The notes: a model not told the origin generated them from the sequence alone. A stretch of DNA of 64,000 nt from Ruminococcus flavefaciens (GCF_900116855.1 NZ_UETD01000009.1:154745-218744), one strand, 5' to 3'; shown: positions 41,803-50,044, counted from the stretch's first letter. Numbers and translations: made by a program.

Positions 41803-43449
41803 ATGACAAGACAGTCAACCTATAACGTAGGTATTTATGTGAGATTATCTCAGGAAGATATGCGAGAGGGCGAGTCCCTCTCCATTGAAAATCAGAAGAA
41901 AATGCTGACCGATTATGTCAGTCAGCAGGCAGGCTGGAACTTGGTGGAGATATGCGAGGATGACGGCTATTCGGGTACAAATTTTGATCGTCCGGGTGTC
42001 AGACAGCTTCTCGATGATGCAAAGTCGGGAAAGATAAACCTGATCCTCTGTAAAGACCTTTCTCGTTTTGGTCGTAATTACATTGAGGTCGGTCAGTATA
42101 TCGACTATATTTTTCCTTCGTTCAATATCCGCTTCATTGCCCTGAGTGACAATGTGGATACGCTTGACCGCAACAGCACAGCGATGGATCTTATGCCGAT
42201 CATGAATCTTTTCAATGAATGGCACGCCGCCAACACTTCCAAGAAGGTGCGAAGCGTCCTCGCCCAGAATGCCAAAGAAGGAAAGTATATCGCTTCATTC
42301 GCTGCCTACGGTTATCTCAAAGGCGATGATGAAAAGCACACTCCCGTCATTGACGAGCCTGCCGCAAAAGTGGTACGCCGTATCTTTGAGCTTCGTGCAA
42401 CAGGCATCACGCCGACGCAGATCGCTAAAATCCTGAATGCCGATGGTGTGCCGATACCTTCTGACTATCGGGCGCAGAGGTTGGGTAAGCCGAATCCGTA
42501 TAAGAACACCTTTCATTACTGGAGTCATGTGGCGGTAAGAAATATCCTCGGCAACCCGATCTATATCGGGCATCTGGCACAGCAGAAGTTTACGACAGTA
42601 TCATTCAAAAACCATAAGTCCGTCCGCCGTGGCAAGGACGAGTGGGTTATTGCGGAGCATACTCACGAGCCTATTATTTCTCAGGAGCTTTGGGATAAGT
42701 GTCAAGAGGTTGACCGCTGTGCAAGCCACGGTAAGATCATGAAAAAGGGCATTGTTCTTCCGCTGAATAGTTTGATGTTCTGTCCTGACTGCGGTGCAAA
42801 GATGAAGCTGAACGGTCACGCAAAGAAAAAGGACGGCTCGGTCAATTATTTCTATGCCTGCGGTACATACAGCCGTTGCGGTGCAAGCACTTGTACCACT
42901 CACTATATCAGCAGAAAGCAGATCGAAAAGATAGTGCTTGCTGATATTCACGCAAAGGCAAAATATGTTATTGAGAGCGAAGATGAAGCCCGACAGGAAT
43001 TTCTCAAACGCAAGGAAACAGATGGCACAAAATACCTTGACGATGCCCGTCAACAGCTTGCAAAGCACCAGTCAAGGCTTGCTGAGTTGAAGATGATGAC
43101 ACAGAAAGTCTATCAGGATAAGCTGCTCGGCAAGGTGCCGGAGGACTTGTGCCTTGAAATGCTCGGTCAGTTCCGCACAGAAGAAGCAGAGCTGACGGAG
43201 AAAGTAAAAAGCCTTACCGCTGCATTGGAACAGGACAGCAAGGCAAAGGACGATATTGAGGAATTTATCCGCCGTCTGAAACAGTATGCCGATGCACCTG
43301 AGTTGACGAGGGAGATGTGTGTAGATCTGATTGAGTATATTGTGGTCGGTGACCGCCCGAAGGATAAAAGCACACCTCGCCGTATTCAGATTTATTACAA
43401 GTTCCTCAATAATGGGCTTGCAGAGGGTGAAAAGCCCGATTTTAAGTAA
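41803..43449 (+). CDS. Large serine recombinase (TnpX-like integrase of the element)
   Basis: 548 aa. A resolvase catalytic domain (YVRLSQED with Ser16; LSRFGRNYIEVGQY) is followed by a Recombinase domain (about 165-290), a zinc ribbon (CPDCGAKM, then YACGTYSRCGASTC) and a coiled-coil segment (about 400-490). It inserts and excises DNA between short sites and needs no tRNA gene. The start at 41803 follows AAAGGAG. Its gene ends 32 nt from the right junction, as usual for such integrases, so it most likely placed this element. Confidence 0.95.
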   Translation: MTRQSTYNVGIYVRLSQEDMREGESLSIENQKKMLTDYVSQQAGWNLVEICEDDGYSGTNFDRPGVRQLLDDAKSGKINLILCKDLSRFGRNYIEVGQYIDYIFPSFNIRFIALSDNVDTLDRNSTAMDLMPIMNLFNEWHAANTSKKVRSVLAQNAKEGKYIASFAAYGYLKGDDEKHTPVIDEPAAKVVRRIFELRATGITPTQIAKILNADGVPIPSDYRAQRLGKPNPYKNTFHYWSHVAVRNILGNPIYIGHLAQQKFTTVSFKNHKSVRRGKDEWVIAEHTHEPIISQELWDKCQEVDRCASHGKIMKKGIVLPLNSLMFCPDCGAKMKLNGHAKKKDGSVNYFYACGTYSRCGASTCTTHYISRKQIEKIVLADIHAKAKYVIESEDEARQEFLKRKETDGTKYLDDARQQLAKHQSRLAELKMMTQKVYQDKLLGKVPEDLCLEMLGQFRTEEAELTEKVKSLTAALEQDSKAKDDIEEFIRRLKQYADAPELTREMCVDLIEYIVVGDRPKDKSTPRRIQIYYKFLNNGLAEGEKPDFK

Positions 43450-43461
43450 GTATGAGTTAAT

Positions 43462-43475
43462 GTGTATCCATTAGA
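43462..43475 (-). repeat. Right end inverted repeat of the element
   Basis: Reverse complement of the 14-bp left repeat at 29295-29308; 5 nt inside the right TTT core. Confidence 0.8.
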
Positions 43476-43480
43476 TAATG

Positions 43481-43814
43481 TTTGCTCGGTGGGATAAATT
43501 TCACGCATATAGGGATTCTTCTCAAACAGCAGTGGGAGCATATCAGAGCCTAACTCCCTGACCTTGCCACGGACAGAAACAGCAGTGCAGCTCATGGTAT
43601 CCTCTCCCTTTTTTCCCGAAAGAGCAAGATAGCCCTTGTCCTTTAACCGTTGATAGAAGTTCTTTCCCTTTGCGGTGAGAAAGTACAGTCCGTTCTCGTC
43701 CGCGTACATCATATCGATCACGCAGGTCACAGGCAGACCGTCGCTGTCCACTGTTGCAACAACTGCGGAGTGTATCTCGTCCACGATAAATCTCAGATAA
43801 TCATTCGCTGTCAT
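43481..43814 (-). pseudogene. N-terminal part of the split PPOX/4Fe-4S fusion protein
   Basis: Encodes about 111 aa of a pyridoxamine-5'-phosphate-oxidase-like flavin domain: MTANDYLRFIVDEIHSAVVA, DMMYADENGLYFLTAKGK, then YMREIYPTEQ, where the element begins. The frame runs on into the element to 43395 with unrelated residues. A truncated flavin-domain product may still be made. The other part is at 28994-29280. Before insertion this gene followed the Rrf2 gene and preceded the macrodomain/sirtuin pair. Confidence 0.88.
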
Positions 43815-43868
43815 ATTGTCCTCCTATGGAAAGAGTGTGCTGACAAAACGTCTGCACACTCTGTTTGG

Positions 43869-44306
43869 TTATTCTTCGTCAATGATCTTTCGGGTGTCTG
43901 CAACAACTTGCGCAAGTGTAGTGCTTTTCAGCTCGTTTTCAAGAGCCGCCTGAGCCGCTTCAAGCCTGCCGTCCATAGCCTTGTGGATATTGCGTCCCAC
44001 GGGACATTCCGCATTTGGATTTTCATGGAAGTGAAACAGTCCCTCATCATCTATGCAGTCAACAGCCTTGTAAATATCGTACAGCGTTACTTCGTCAAGT
44101 GCTTTTGCAAGGTGTGCGCCGCCGCTGCCCTGACGAGTTTCAACTATCCCTGCCGTGCGAAGCTGTCCGAGGACGTTGCGGACTATCACCGCATTTACCC
44201 CCGTACTGCCTGACAGGACGTCACTTGTCACCCTCATCTGACCGTCAAAAATGTCGATACAGGCGAGGATATGTACTGCTGCTGTGAATTTACTTGTGAT
44301 CTGCAT
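43869..44306 (-). CDS. Rrf2 family regulator
   Basis: 145 aa. An N-terminal winged HTH (FTAAVHILACID, TSDVLSGSTGVNAVIVRNVLGQL, QGSGGAHLAK) and a C-terminal region with a single conserved-type cysteine (NAECPVG), so redox or Fe-S sensing is only possible, not shown. Upstream of the PPOX/4Fe-4S gene, it probably controlled that operon including the macrodomain and sirtuin genes, now separated by 14 kb. Confidence 0.9.
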   Translation of the reverse strand: MQITSKFTAAVHILACIDIFDGQMRVTSDVLSGSTGVNAVIVRNVLGQLRTAGIVETRQGSGGAHLAKALDEVTLYDIYKAVDCIDDEGLFHFHENPNAECPVGRNIHKAMDGRLEAAQAALENELKSTTLAQVVADTRKIIDEE

Positions 44307-44321
44307 AGACTATCATCTCTC

Positions 44322-44951
44322 TTATTCCTTTACAACGCCGATGCGCTGCTTGATATGACCGCCGTTTACTACCTCGTCAATCATTGCGATCGCATAGTCT
44401 GCGTAGCTGATAACGCTCTCACCCTTAGAGTTGAGTGTCAGCTCCTCACCGCCGAGAAGATACTTGCCTGTACGCTCGCCGTCAGCCTGAAAATCTCCTG
44501 CGGGGCTGATATAAGTCCATTTTACGTCGTTTCTCTGACGGAGTTCACCCAGAGCCTTTGCCATAGCAGAAGCCAGCGGCTTGAAAACTTCGGGAAAATC
44601 AGCACCGTCAGAAACGCAGGCGGTATGCTCAGCGTTCACATACAGGCTTCCTGCGCCGCCCACAACGAGAAGTCTTGTATCAGTTCCCGAAAGAACGTCG
44701 CACAGGTGAGCAAGTGAAGTGGAGTGCTGAGGAAGTGTGTCGTGGGTCCATGCGCCGAAAGCGTCCACAACTGCATCGAAGGGAGCAAGGTCTTCTTTGG
44801 TTATCTCAAAAAGATCCTTGATAACAGCATTCGGAGCGGCAGACTTGTTCTCGCCACGAACGAATGCGGTAACGTCAAAACCTCTGTTTACAGCCTCTTT
44901 TACGATGAGCTGACCTGCCTTGCCGTTTGCACAAACAACTGCGATTTTCAT
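44322..44951 (-). CDS. NAD(P)-binding, NmrA/SDR-like protein
   Basis: 209 aa. A Rossmann start MKIAVVCANGKAGQLIVKEA (GxxGxxG-like) and VTAFVRG, VVDAFGAW, and LLVVGGAGSL. It resembles atypical short-chain NAD(P)H-binding proteins of the YwnB/NmrA type, which often act as redox sensors or reductases. AGGAGG precedes the ATG at 44951. It lies 15 nt upstream of the Rrf2 gene, so probably in one operon with it. Confidence 0.9.
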   Translation of the reverse strand: MKIAVVCANGKAGQLIVKEAVNRGFDVTAFVRGENKSAAPNAVIKDLFEITKEDLAPFDAVVDAFGAWTHDTLPQHSTSLAHLCDVLSGTDTRLLVVGGAGSLYVNAEHTACVSDGADFPEVFKPLASAMAKALGELRQRNDVKWTYISPAGDFQADGERTGKYLLGGEELTLNSKGESVISYADYAIAMIDEVVNGGHIKQRIGVVKE

Positions 44952-45204
44952 AATAAGTACCTCCTGATTATAACATGATTCTGGTGAATTGTAAAGTTGT
45001 AATCTTCTCTGTTTCAACTTTTCTGATATCAGTATATCATGCGAATGTTGAGTTGTCAATATAATCATTACAGCTTTAGAGGATTGCATAAAAGTCTGCG
45101 AAAAATATGTGCATACTCACCAAACTATATTGCTATATATCAAGCAGAGGTCGTCTCTGCAATCCCATGTTCCGCTTCATACTCTCTGACACGGCGGTAT
45201 CTTT

Positions 45205-45348
45205 ATAAATGGTATCCCTGTTGTAGTCTTTGAATTCAAAAGTGCTGTCCGTGAAGATACCACAATTATGGACGCATATACTCAATTGACTGTTCGCTAC
45301 CGCAGAGATATACCTGAGCTTTTTAAATATAATGCCTTCGTTGTTATG
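45205..45348 (+). pseudogene. Relic of a type I restriction subunit (HsdR)
   Basis: An isolated 48-codon stretch encodes NGIPVVVFEFKSAVREDTT and LTVRYRRDIPELFKYNAFVV. It matches the N-terminal nuclease region of HsdR (FE-x-K motif). Upstream and downstream frames are broken, so only a fragment of a lost type I system remains. Confidence 0.8.
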
Positions 45349-45482
45349 GGCTCAAAAATCGTTCACAACGGCTTTAGTCATTCTCGGTAGTGTAGTATCC
45401 CGAGCTACCATCGATGCCGTCAGAAACGGCTCACAAATCGCTGATAGGTTTGCTAACAGATGGTTTGCGGGGAAACAAAAAA

Positions 45483-45534
45483 GGACTCGATTCCAGTGTT
45501 TTCACATTTCGTGAAAACCACTAAAACCGAGTCC
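45483..45534. terminator. Long hairpin, possible minus-strand terminator
   Basis: Stem GGACTCG/CGAGTCC outside and TTTTCAC/GTGAAAA inside; on the minus strand it is followed by TTTTTTG. A second signal behind the tRNA terminator. Confidence 0.55.
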
Positions 45535-45701
45535 GAAACTTTGTATACTGTTTTTTTGTCGACAAAGCCAATATTTGCTTGTATTTCGACCTTGAGTGGG
45601 CTGGAAACAAGCTCGTGTGAGGGTTCAACTCCCACCAAAGTGGTAAAATAGCCCAATGTCAACATTCGTTTTTTATAGTTTCTTTCGACTTTTTAGATAG
45701 T

Positions 45702-45727
45702 AAAAATCCCCGAAAATTCGGGGATTT
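45702..45727 (-). terminator. Terminator downstream of the tRNA-Ser locus
   Basis: Perfect stem AAAATCCCCGAA/TTCGGGGATTTT with T run on the minus strand, 33 nt after the tRNA 3' end. Confidence 0.85.
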
Positions 45728-45759
45728 TGAGCCGTGTCAATATTTTTATTCGGCTAAGA

Positions 45760-45815
45760 TGGCGCAGTGGGTGGGATTCGAACCCACGTCCCTCAAGGGG
45801 CATCATGATTTCGAG
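45760..45815 (-). tRNA. 3' half of a tRNA-Ser(CGA) gene, attachment site of the island
   Basis: Minus strand from the anticodon loop CTCGAAA (anticodon CGA) onward: stem strand TCATG, long variable arm with CCCCTTGAGGG, T-arm GTGGG-TTCGAAT-CCCAC, acceptor strand CCACTGC, discriminator G and CCA. G73 and the long variable arm fit serine. The 5' strand that would pair with TCATG is absent beyond 45815, so the gene stops at the anticodon loop, the usual crossover point of tyrosine integrases. An intact copy should exist at the other island end, outside the window. Confidence 0.82.
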
Positions 45816-45891
45816 CAAATTATAAAACTTCCCATTTGGTCACTTATCGTCTTAAAAAAACACCGTTTTTCCCTGATTTTGAGCACTTTTC

Positions 45892-45939
45892 TGCGAGAAT
45901 TCGGAAATTTGCGAGAAAAGTGCGAGAAAACTGCGAGAA
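45892..45939 (+). repeat. Four TGCGAGAA direct repeats
   Basis: Copies at 45892, 45910, 45921 and 45932 (steps 18, 11, 11 bp), 80-125 bp inside the island. The 11-bp step is one helical turn; such repeats near att often bind the integrase arm domain or an excisionase. Confidence 0.75.
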
Positions 45940-45981
45940 ATTTCAGGCGGCTAAAGCGAAAAATGAAAGGAAAAAGTGACC

Positions 45982-46239
45982 ATGAACAAGGAAGAAAAAC
46001 GTAAAGAATTAGAGCGTATGCTCAGAAGATGTCCCGAGATATTATCACCGATAAAAGCCGCCAGGTGGTCGCCGCTTGGAAAGAACAGAGTCTACGAGCT
46101 CATACACAGCGGAGAGCTTCGCTCCTTTGTATATCAGGGCGGATACATATTAAGTAAAGATGACCTTATCGACTACCTGCTCGAGCACTGCGACGACGAG
46201 CCTACACGCTCGATAAAGCGAGGCGGCAAGAATGAGTGA
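45982..46239 (+). CDS. Excisionase-like helix-turn-helix protein
   Basis: 85 aa. A MerR/Xis-type fold: ILSPIKAARWSPLGKNRVYELIHSGELRSFVYQGGYILSKDDLIDYL (described here in two motifs, WSPLGKNRVYELI and GELRSF). Proteins of this kind steer tyrosine integrases to excision. AAAGGA precedes the ATG at 45982. It overlaps the next HTH gene by 8 nt. Confidence 0.85.
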   Translation: MNKEEKRKELERMLRRCPEILSPIKAARWSPLGKNRVYELIHSGELRSFVYQGGYILSKDDLIDYLLEHCDDEPTRSIKRGGKNE

Positions 46240-46726
46240 TTACAGCTACCTGTACGATGAGTTCCCCGAAGTGATATCAGGAGAACAGCTTCGTAAGATA
46301 CTCCATATCAGCAAGCGGAAGTGTGCATGGCTCCTCCAAAGCGGAGCTATTCCTTGCACTGATAACTGCAATAAAACTCGCCGATACGCTGTGAAGCTCG
46401 ATGACGTTATCGAATATATAATACGGACTGAGAACGCAGCAGAAAGGGTTCAGCCGCAGCGACCGCCGGAGTGCTTCCGAGAACAGCTGAACGATGTTTG
46501 GTTCGATGTGCCTGATGTTCTGACTATCACAGAGGTGTCAGCCATAACAGGATATACTCCCAATGCCGTGGACCGATGGATAGTGAAAGGCAGTCTCCGT
46601 TCAGTAATAGTACAGACAGGACTCATAACCTGCCGCGAATGGCTCATCGACTTCTACTGCGGTGACGGATATAACATCGTAAAGAAAGTTGATAAGCACC
46701 TGGAATTGCTTAGAAAGCTCATATGA
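46232..46726 (+). CDS. Protein with two excisionase-like HTH motifs
   Basis: 164 aa. Two similar DNA-binding units: VISGEQLRKILHISKRKCAW and VLTITEVSAITGYTPNAVDR, each with a wing-like LRSV or IPCT segment. The last 33 codons recur as scars at 48261-48360 and partly at 20702-20746. The coupled start suggests it works with the small protein before it, perhaps as a directionality factor. Confidence 0.75.
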   Translation: MSDYSYLYDEFPEVISGEQLRKILHISKRKCAWLLQSGAIPCTDNCNKTRRYAVKLDDVIEYIIRTENAAERVQPQRPPECFREQLNDVWFDVPDVLTITEVSAITGYTPNAVDRWIVKGSLRSVIVQTGLITCREWLIDFYCGDGYNIVKKVDKHLELLRKLI

Positions 46727-46732
46727 CATTAC

Positions 46733-46754
46733 CGCTCAGGAGCAATCCTGAGCG
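46733..46754. terminator. Hairpin after the double-HTH gene
   Basis: Stem CGCTCAGG/CCTGAGCG with a weak T-run; it lies between converging genes. Confidence 0.6.
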
Positions 46755-46763
46755 AAGCCTTTC

Positions 46764-47483
46764 TTAGTTCTGAGTGGTTTCCTTTTTCTTCTTTATTGCA
46801 GCAAGAATATCATTAGCATTATCGGTATTTGCAGCATCCGGATAGTCTTCTTGGAACTGTAAAAGAATATCCTTATTATCAGCTTCCATTTGCCTTACAC
46901 TTTTATACATTTCCTCATAACTCTTATCAGAAATTGCTTTCTCAATAAAAATTCTGGAGTGTTCAGGAAGTTTATCATAAGAATCATATAAATTACTTAC
47001 TGCTTCTCTTATCATATCTATGGTAATTGGATTGTTAGCTTTTTCATGTTCCCATAAGATGCCGATAATATCGGATAAATCGTATTTGTATTGACGACCT
47101 GCCATAAGTTTCATTGCTATGAGGTATTCGCCTGTTACTGTACGGAAAGTAACAATATTGGAAAAAGTGCGGTAAAACTTGGAATACCGAACAATTTTCG
47201 GAGTATATGACGTTGTTTTCATGAAATCCGTATTCAGCCAACCGTTTGGTAAGTTGAATTTATCACCAACATGATTGATAGCGTCTTTCATAGAAGAAGC
47301 AGCATTTATAACTGCGTCCATATCATATGTCATTTCGCGGAATCCGTAATTAATTACTACAGAAGCTCCGCCAATAAGAATAATATCGGCAGACATATTT
47401 TTACCATTAATTTTTCTGAATTCCTTTGCAAGTTCCTTCAGATACTGATCAAGGTTTTCTTTTGTAAATGGCTGCTCAAACAA
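46764..47483 (-). CDS. Nucleotidyltransferase-like toxin (DUF6036-type)
   Basis: 239 aa. The minimal nucleotidyltransferase signature is present: ILIGGASVVINYGFREMTYDMDAV (GG followed by D-x-D), as in AbiEii-related proteins. A helical C-terminal half follows. It is paired with an XRE-domain gene upstream (8-nt overlap), the common antitoxin-toxin order. It probably modifies tRNA or protein when free of its partner; the substrate is unknown. Confidence 0.8.
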   Translation of the reverse strand: MFEQPFTKENLDQYLKELAKEFRKINGKNMSADIILIGGASVVINYGFREMTYDMDAVINAASSMKDAINHVGDKFNLPNGWLNTDFMKTTSYTPKIVRYSKFYRTFSNIVTFRTVTGEYLIAMKLMAGRQYKYDLSDIIGILWEHEKANNPITIDMIREAVSNLYDSYDKLPEHSRIFIEKAISDKSYEEMYKSVRQMEADNKDILLQFQEDYPDAANTDNANDILAAIKKKKETTQN

Positions 47484-48048
47484 CGTTTCTCACTTCGCTT
47501 TCGATAATATTAAATCTTCTGAATTCAGGAATAGCCTCTTTTTCTGCTATTCGCAAAGGTTCATCTGATTTTAAAACCTCGCTGTTAAGCAACACGCCTA
47601 CTGGATATATGGGCTTTTCCAGTTTCCTCATGCGAAGATCGTTATACTTGGAACAAAGCGGTATTTCGTTAATCCTTGATAAATAATCGAGCATAGCAAG
47701 TAAATAAAGAGCTTCGGGATACCAATGCTTGTTATAGAGCTTGCGGACTTCATCGGATTCCAGCACAACTACAATAAAGTCCAGATCACCCATATCCTTT
47801 ACATGATGACAGGTATTGCTTTTAAATATTTCAAAGGAACTGCGAATATCATCTTTGGCTGAGTCTAATATAGACTCTATTGATATTCCGAGAACTTTTG
47901 CTATTTTATAGAGTGTTCCTGCCGAGCATTTTTCAAGGTCGGCTTTTCCGCTGCAAATATCATTGATAGTTGCCTGTGGCACTCCGCTGTCCTTACTTAG
48001 ACGATACTTGGTCATATTGATTTTTTCGAGCTTTTCATTTATCAACAT
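47476..48048 (-). CDS. XRE-type antitoxin or regulator
   Basis: 190 aa. An N-terminal HTH (MTKYRLSKDSGVPQATINDI, LYKIAKVLGISIESIL) and a C-terminal domain of about 115 aa that may bind the toxin. AGGAGG precedes the ATG. It forms an operon with the nucleotidyltransferase gene and likely autorepresses it. Confidence 0.82.
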   Translation of the reverse strand: MLINEKLEKINMTKYRLSKDSGVPQATINDICSGKADLEKCSAGTLYKIAKVLGISIESILDSAKDDIRSSFEIFKSNTCHHVKDMGDLDFIVVVLESDEVRKLYNKHWYPEALYLLAMLDYLSRINEIPLCSKYNDLRMRKLEKPIYPVGVLLNSEVLKSDEPLRIAEKEAIPEFRRFNIIESEVRNVV

Positions 48049-48260
48049 GAAAATCCCTCCTCTCTTACATATATTATAACGGTTTACCGAAGTAATTGCA
48101 ACAGAAAAATGTGTTCAAATGATGAAATTTTTTCTTTTGAACTCATGGGGGAAATTTAGCCAGATATAAAATGAGATAAAACATAGGCACCATTACTTTA
48201 ATACTGTCCGCCCAGCTTTATCATAATAATCATTTTCAAGAATACCTGTAAGTGAATCGG

Positions 48261-48360
48261 TAACCTGCCGCGAATGGCTCATCGACTTCTACTGCGGTGA
48301 CGGATATAACATCGTGAAGAAGGTCGATAAGCACTTGGAACTGCTTAGGAAACTCATATA
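48261..48360 (+). pseudogene. 100-bp remnant of an excisionase-like HTH gene 3' end
   Basis: About 92% identical to 46626-46725. Differences are almost all at third codon positions, so it is the tail of a homologous gene rather than a fresh duplication. It lacks a start and the upstream two thirds. The remaining 48049-48498 gap holds AT-rich DNA and the terminator below. Confidence 0.85.
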
Positions 48361-48364
48361 ATTC

Positions 48365-48397
48365 AAACGCTCAGGAAGTCCCTGAGCGTTTCTTTTT
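48365..48397 (+). terminator. Terminator behind the remnant
   Basis: Stem AAACGCTCAGG/CCTGAGCGTTT followed by CTTTTT; same stem core as the hairpin at 46733. Confidence 0.85.
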
Positions 48398-48498
48398 GTC
48401 AGTCTGCAAGTGTTGTGATCTTAGTCGGTAACTTGGTCGCTAACTTGGTCGGTCGAGCGACTAACATTCTTCATATCTTTCAATTTCCATTGTCAAAT

Positions 48499-49410
48499 TC
48501 AAACCTTGTCAAATATACCGTTTTGAAGGATGTTCTCCAATGCTGAAACCGCCGTATTATATGAAACAGCTTCAAACAGCAGAGGGACTGTTATTGTATC
48601 GTAATCCTCTTTATAGGTTTTCTTATCAATGACCTCTCGGAGGATCTCGGTCACATTTTTACCGTTCTGAACTGAAAGGCACATCTTATGTGGTCTGCGC
48701 TCTTCAGCGACAGATAATGCAAGCTCTTTCAGCGTATCATCTACCGTTACAATCTCAGACAGCTTGTAAATATCGTAGATGTGCCTTGAATGCTCGGTAG
48801 TGGTATTCAGCAGATAGTAATCCGCCAGAGCATACATTTTGTCGATCATTGTACGTTCGGCGGTCTGAACATTAAGCGCAAAAGGCTCTAGATCATATTG
48901 CTTAATAAAATCACCATAACCGTTTTCGTGAAGATATTGATAGATCAGGCTGTCTGCTGACATTACCTTCGTTGGATAAGCTCTTTGATATATCGCAGTT
49001 TCGACGATAAGCTGTTCCTTCAGGTAAGCAGCTGATAGTGACGAGGGATAGTCGATAATATAACGGTTATAGTCACGTCGGCTTTTGACTGCATCAGGGT
49101 TGGTAAGCTCAAACTCTAAATCATTGATTATTTGGATTATATTTGCTTTGAGCTGCCTTCTTTTTCGTTCAGGCGGTTTTATTTCGGACTGTAAATTAAG
49201 GTCAATATCCTCGGAAAAACGCTTTATAATATGATAGCACTTTGACAATGACGTGCCGCCTTTGAAAACAATATCCGGCATAACAGCGGCGATTCTTTTC
49301 AGAAAAAGCGTTACAAAATAGTCCTTCTCAACTATCTCTGCCTTGACTCCGAGATATTCAGAGGTTCGCAGGACAAGCTGCTCAAAGGTATCCTTTTTGT
49401 TATGCAACAT
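48499..49410 (-). CDS. AbiEii/AbiGii family nucleotidyltransferase toxin
   Basis: 303 aa. Toxin of a type IV abortive-infection system. The diagnostic motif is VFKGGTSLSKCY then RFSEDIDLNL; a later helical region contains RHIYDIYKL. Known relatives transfer nucleotides to tRNA acceptor ends and stop growth after phage infection. It overlaps its antitoxin gene by 11 nt, in the usual order. Confidence 0.94.
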   Translation of the reverse strand: MLHNKKDTFEQLVLRTSEYLGVKAEIVEKDYFVTLFLKRIAAVMPDIVFKGGTSLSKCYHIIKRFSEDIDLNLQSEIKPPERKRRQLKANIIQIINDLEFELTNPDAVKSRRDYNRYIIDYPSSLSAAYLKEQLIVETAIYQRAYPTKVMSADSLIYQYLHENGYGDFIKQYDLEPFALNVQTAERTMIDKMYALADYYLLNTTTEHSRHIYDIYKLSEIVTVDDTLKELALSVAEERRPHKMCLSVQNGKNVTEILREVIDKKTYKEDYDTITVPLLFEAVSYNTAVSALENILQNGIFDKV

Positions 49411-50014
49411 AATAGATCACTCCGCTTTCTATGAGATTTCGCAAAGCCTTGTCAGGAAAAAACGGCGCATATTTTGTAACAAGTTCCTGAGAAATATTAC
49501 ATTTTCTGATCCAGTTTTTGATGACAGCTTTTCTTTCATCGTCAAAATATCCTGATGAGGTGCTGTTCATCATTTCAAGGAACTGCAAAACAAATATATT
49601 GTCATTATCTATTGTAACTCTTGCCTTTCGTAAAATAACTTCCTGATTTCCAATTTTAACTCTGCGGAGCTTAGAGTTTTCATTATTCGTTTGAATTTCG
49701 GGGATATTCGACATCTGCGTAGAAAGACCTGCCTGTTGCAATGCAGTGATTCCGGTGTAAAACCCGATTCGCTTTCCTTTTTCGGATAAATACTTTCGCT
49801 CAATGATCCTGTTTGGATTCAGAATACTGTTTCCAAACGGTGTTTTGATAGGGATATAGTAGATACCTCTTTCGTAGCGAATGATCTGGCCGCTGTCACA
49901 GAGCTTGGCAAGCCCTTTTTTGAGCCAGATATCAGAGTAATCCTTATAACGAATATCCGAAAGGAATATCGGTTCATTCTTACCAAACGTTTCAAGAAGA
50001 TAATCATACAGCAT
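49400..50014 (-). CDS. AbiEi-like/DUF6088 antitoxin
   Basis: 204 aa. An N-terminal winged HTH (IFLSDIRYKDYSDIWLKKGL, IIRYERGIYYIP) and a C-terminal domain with GITALQQAGLSTQ, typical of AbiEi-family antitoxins that repress the operon. The ATG at 50014 has GGGAGG at 8 nt; the GTG at 50023 lies inside that site. A consensus promoter precedes it. Confidence 0.9.
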   Translation of the reverse strand: MLYDYLLETFGKNEPIFLSDIRYKDYSDIWLKKGLAKLCDSGQIIRYERGIYYIPIKTPFGNSILNPNRIIERKYLSEKGKRIGFYTGITALQQAGLSTQMSNIPEIQTNNENSKLRRVKIGNQEVILRKARVTIDNDNIFVLQFLEMMNSTSSGYFDDERKAVIKNWIRKCNISQELVTKYAPFFPDKALRNLIESGVIYYVA

Positions 50015-50044
50015 ATTCAGCACCTCCCATGTTGTACTGAATTT

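Larger units (their letters stand above)
29278..43483. mobile_element. 14.2-kb mobilizable element carrying agr quorum sensing, inserted by a large serine recombinase
   Basis: Left boundary at TTT 29278-29280, right boundary at TTT 43481-43483. The 14-bp motif TCTAATGGATACAC stands near both ends in inverted orientation (29295-29308 and 43462-43475). Cargo: agrDBCA, XRE regulator, solute-binding lipoprotein, secreted protein, resolvase, relaxase, mobC, putative oriT, YhcG nuclease, TnpW-like protein and the recombinase at the right end. No type IV secretion genes are seen, so it should need a helper for transfer. Confidence 0.88.

Noticed and set aside
43395..43480. Extension of the PPOX frame beyond the junction
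   Set aside because: Read-through into element DNA that also codes the 3' end of the recombinase on the other strand.
45483..45534. Integron-like attC site
   Set aside because: The hairpin lacks the R and L box layout and is followed by a T-run on the minus strand, so a terminator is simpler.
45605..45640. T-arm-like sequence GGTTCAACTCCC
   Set aside because: The flanking bases do not pair into a T-stem and no other tRNA arms are present; too weak for a tRNA or att call.
45891..45940. CRISPR array
   Set aside because: Only four 8-bp units with 3-10-bp gaps; no spacers and no cas genes in the window.
45759..46004. 81-codon frame beginning MAQWVGFEPT
   Set aside because: This is the well-known antisense translation of a tRNA 3' end, not a protein.
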